Below are positions 9,195 to 11,028 of a stretch of DNA of 11,028 bases, one piece after another. Source of the DNA: Nanobdellota archaeon (GTDB lineage Archaea; Nanobdellota; Nanobdellia; Pacearchaeales; GW2011-AR1); assembly GCA_018901625.1 (NCBI GenBank), contig JAHIEM010000118.1:1-11028 (forward strand). The letters are read 5' to 3'. Each line of letters begins with the position of its first letter. Positions within the stretch are counted from its first letter, which is position 1. The position numbers and the translations under genes were made by a program. Below the pieces are notes generated by a model that was not told the origin of the DNA, ran no database searches, and saw nothing but the letters and a program-made list of their open reading frames with translations.

Positions 9195-11028
9195 ATATTC
9201 TTGTGTTTTCTAATGTTTCAAAAAGAGAAATAGTTTTGTTTTTCCAAAAACCAAATATGGAATTGATAGTCACTCTTCTTAATGAGTCTTCTAACTCAAA
9301 TAATGTGCCTAAAAATTTTTCATCATAATCATTGCACTTTATACTAACCAAATCAATAGAAACAACAGCAGAAGAAGTTGATATGTTTTCAAAAAAACTT
9401 TGATTTACAATACAATCCAAAAGTGATTCTTCTTCATAAAAATACATATCTAAATTTTCAGAATTATTTATTTTAAATTCAATCTCTTCACTAAAATTAT
9501 TAGAATAAATATAAAACATCTCACCGGTCTCAGTTAAATTAAATCTATTTTTTAAAGCATAAAAACCAGATTTATTAGTAATTAATGTCATCTCTTCTTC
9601 TGAGAAAAAAGAAAGAACTACTTCTCCAGTTAATACTGGGTCTACTACAGGAATCTTTTTAGGCAAGGGATTACACTTGGGAAATCCATTTGGACTATGA
9701 GTGCATATTTCTCCAGATTTACAGCAAAAACTGATTTTTCCATCTACTTCTCTTATTCCAACACATAAATGTTCTGAGACCTTGCAAGTTTCAGGCATAC
9801 AAATTTTCAGTTTTCCCGAAGGAGCAATATTTGTACATGTCTCTCCTTCTCTACAACATAACTTCCCCCCAATAACTCCCTCATCTCTACACAATGTTTC
9901 TCCTTTCACACAAGTATCCTCTGCACAAACAGGGGCACGAATATCCAAAAGAACTGTTTGAACTGCACACTTCTCTCCTTCTCTACAACACCAGTTAATT
10001 CCAAAGGCATTTTTTAGTTCTTCTTTTCCTCCATCACAAAAAACCGGTCGATTTAGTTCTGGAGGACATTTATTCACATTACATAAATTTGCATTATTTC
10101 CTAACAATGAAAATCCCTTGCAATTATAATCTTCCTTATCACAACAAACTGCATCAGAATTTTCATTTAAAAAACAACAGTTTTGATTGCTTCCACAACA
10201 CCTATCTTCTTCATCTAAATTTTTTCCAGCACATTTGGTAAATTGCTCACCATATTTGCTCTCACATGAACTTTTCTCACATTTTGTCTCTCCAGCTGAA
10301 TCACTTGCAATACAATTACCACTGCTTTCACCATAAGAACAATATGCTCCTATTGGAAGAAAAATGGGTTTTTTAAATAAACCATTGCAAATTTTGCATC
10401 CATCCTGATTTTTTTTAAGAGTGCAAACTTTTTTTGAAATGTCGCAAAAATTGCATTCTTCAGGAACAGGTTTTTCCTCAACACTTATATTTTGAGAAAT
10501 TCTCCAGCAATCCTCATCTGTCTTACATCTTTCAATGCAAAATTTTCCAATAATTACATTAATTTTTTCCCCACCCCCAACAAGACTATAATTTGTTGGA
10601 CTTTTAACTTCTACTGCTTCAATCTCTCCATTGATATGGCATTTTGAATCACTATAAAAATAATAATTTGTAGGTGAAAATAAGCTCCCATCTATTACAA
10701 CAAATATATTTGAACTCTTAGGAGCCTGCAGATAGTTTAATGTAACATAAATTGAACCAGACAATTTCTTTTTATAACCATAATAATAATTGCCTATTTT
10801 TTTAAGTCTAATAGTATCTTTTCCAACAACAACATCAAATTCATCTGCAAAATTTTCCCCACTACATAGGTAGCAGGATTTTTTCCTTTCTTCATAAACT
10901 CCATAAACAATCATTCCAATCATGTCCTTCTTAGGAACATACGAATCAGCCCCATATCCTGTCTGCCCATCATCTGCCTGAACATGCTCATCTCCTGTCA
11001 ATGTCCAGGGTGAATCTGAAGGCACTTC
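9172..11028 (-). CDS. Long Cys-rich extracellular-type protein (5' truncated by window)
   Basis: The minus-strand frame is open from the window edge to a TAG at 9172-9174, giving at least 618 residues without the N-terminus; a GTG near the edge is unlikely to be the start. The visible part begins with a beta-rich region (about 1-165, with CxxC at 51-54), then a Cys-rich region (about 163-451) holding around 50 cysteines. Within it at least three imperfect repeats follow 'C....LC......CC(R/K).GE.C.......C' (about 320-367, 372-409, 414-451), reminiscent of disulfide-rich granulin- or whey-acidic-like modules. The last ~160 residues have few Cys and several N-x-S/T sites, and no C-terminal transmembrane segment. 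It is presumably exported, probably a cell-surface or secreted adhesin-like protein. Family not recognised. Confidence 0.85.
   Translation of the reverse strand, partial: EVPSDSPWTLTGDEHVQADDGQTGYGADSYVPKKDMIGMIVYGVYEERKKSCYLCSGENFADEFDVVVGKDTIRLKKIGNYYYGYKKKLSGSIYVTLNYLQAPKSSNIFVVIDGSLFSPTNYYFYSDSKCHINGEIEAVEVKSPTNYSLVGGGEKINVIIGKFCIERCKTDEDCWRISQNISVEEKPVPEECNFCDISKKVCTLKKNQDGCKICNGLFKKPIFLPIGAYCSYGESSGNCIASDSAGETKCEKSSCESKYGEQFTKCAGKNLDEEDRCCGSNQNCCFLNENSDAVCCDKEDYNCKGFSLLGNNANLCNVNKCPPELNRPVFCDGGKEELKNAFGINWCCREGEKCAVQTVLLDIRAPVCAEDTCVKGETLCRDEGVIGGKLCCREGETCTNIAPSGKLKICMPETCKVSEHLCVGIREVDGKISFCCKSGEICTHSPNGFPKCNPLPKKIPVVDPVLTGEVVLSFFSEEEMTLITNKSGFYALKNRFNLTETGEMFYIYSNNFSEEIEFKINNSENLDMYFYEEESLLDCIVNQSFFENISTSSAVVSIDLVSIKCNDYDEKFLGTLFELEDSLRRVTINSIFGFWKNKTISLFETLENTRIFIENSDK

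Overview
The window looks like part of a DPANN-type archaeal genome (Pacearchaeota/Woesearchaeota-like). This is inferred from the strong A+T bias and the very short intergenic gaps. TATA boxes about 26 nt upstream of start codons imply leaderless mRNAs. There are many tiny Cys4 zinc-ribbon proteins, a surface protein with the 'TGYAV' membrane-anchor signature, and a circularly permuted GTPase. No rRNA, tRNA, CRISPR array or transposase was recognised.

Left part (1-1006): the 3' end of a helix-turn-helix-bearing gene (+) is followed, on the minus strand, by a 44-aa Lys/Arg-rich microprotein. Directly upstream of that microprotein lies a roughly 233-nt structured RNA (528-760). Its 5' and 3' ends form a 10-bp helix, and a consensus archaeal TATA box sits at the right distance from the helix start. 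I could not assign it to RNase P RNA, SRP RNA or any other class; it is the best candidate here for something undescribed.

Centre-left (1007-4495): a coiled-coil protein, a complete DEAD-box RNA helicase with a basic, Gly/Arg-containing tail, two small zinc-ribbon proteins and a convergent 2x[4Fe-4S] ferredoxin-like protein. The helicase and the first zinc-ribbon gene are preceded by predicted ~120-nt leaders containing hairpins, whereas most neighbours look leaderless. This suggests a post-transcriptionally regulated, RNA-handling pair, possibly cold-responsive.

Centre (4592-7330): an RbgA/YlqF-like ribosome-assembly GTPase, a striking tandem hairpin pair including a 13-bp GC-rich stem, a small Cys-containing protein, a ZIP-family metal transporter (-) and a two-membrane-anchor, Gly-linker surface protein (-).

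Right part (7331-11028): a frameshifted gene remnant ends exactly where a 43-bp repeat begins. That repeat is the promoter of a lipoprotein cassette: a Tat-type lipoprotein overlapping a second lipoprotein with an EF-hand-like loop, then a paralogue of the first behind a second copy of the same repeat. The paralogue carries two lipobox regions, one at its N-terminus and one at the ancestral position inside the protein. A long Cys-rich extracellular-type protein, 5'-partial on the minus strand, fills the end and overlaps the last lipoprotein tail to tail.
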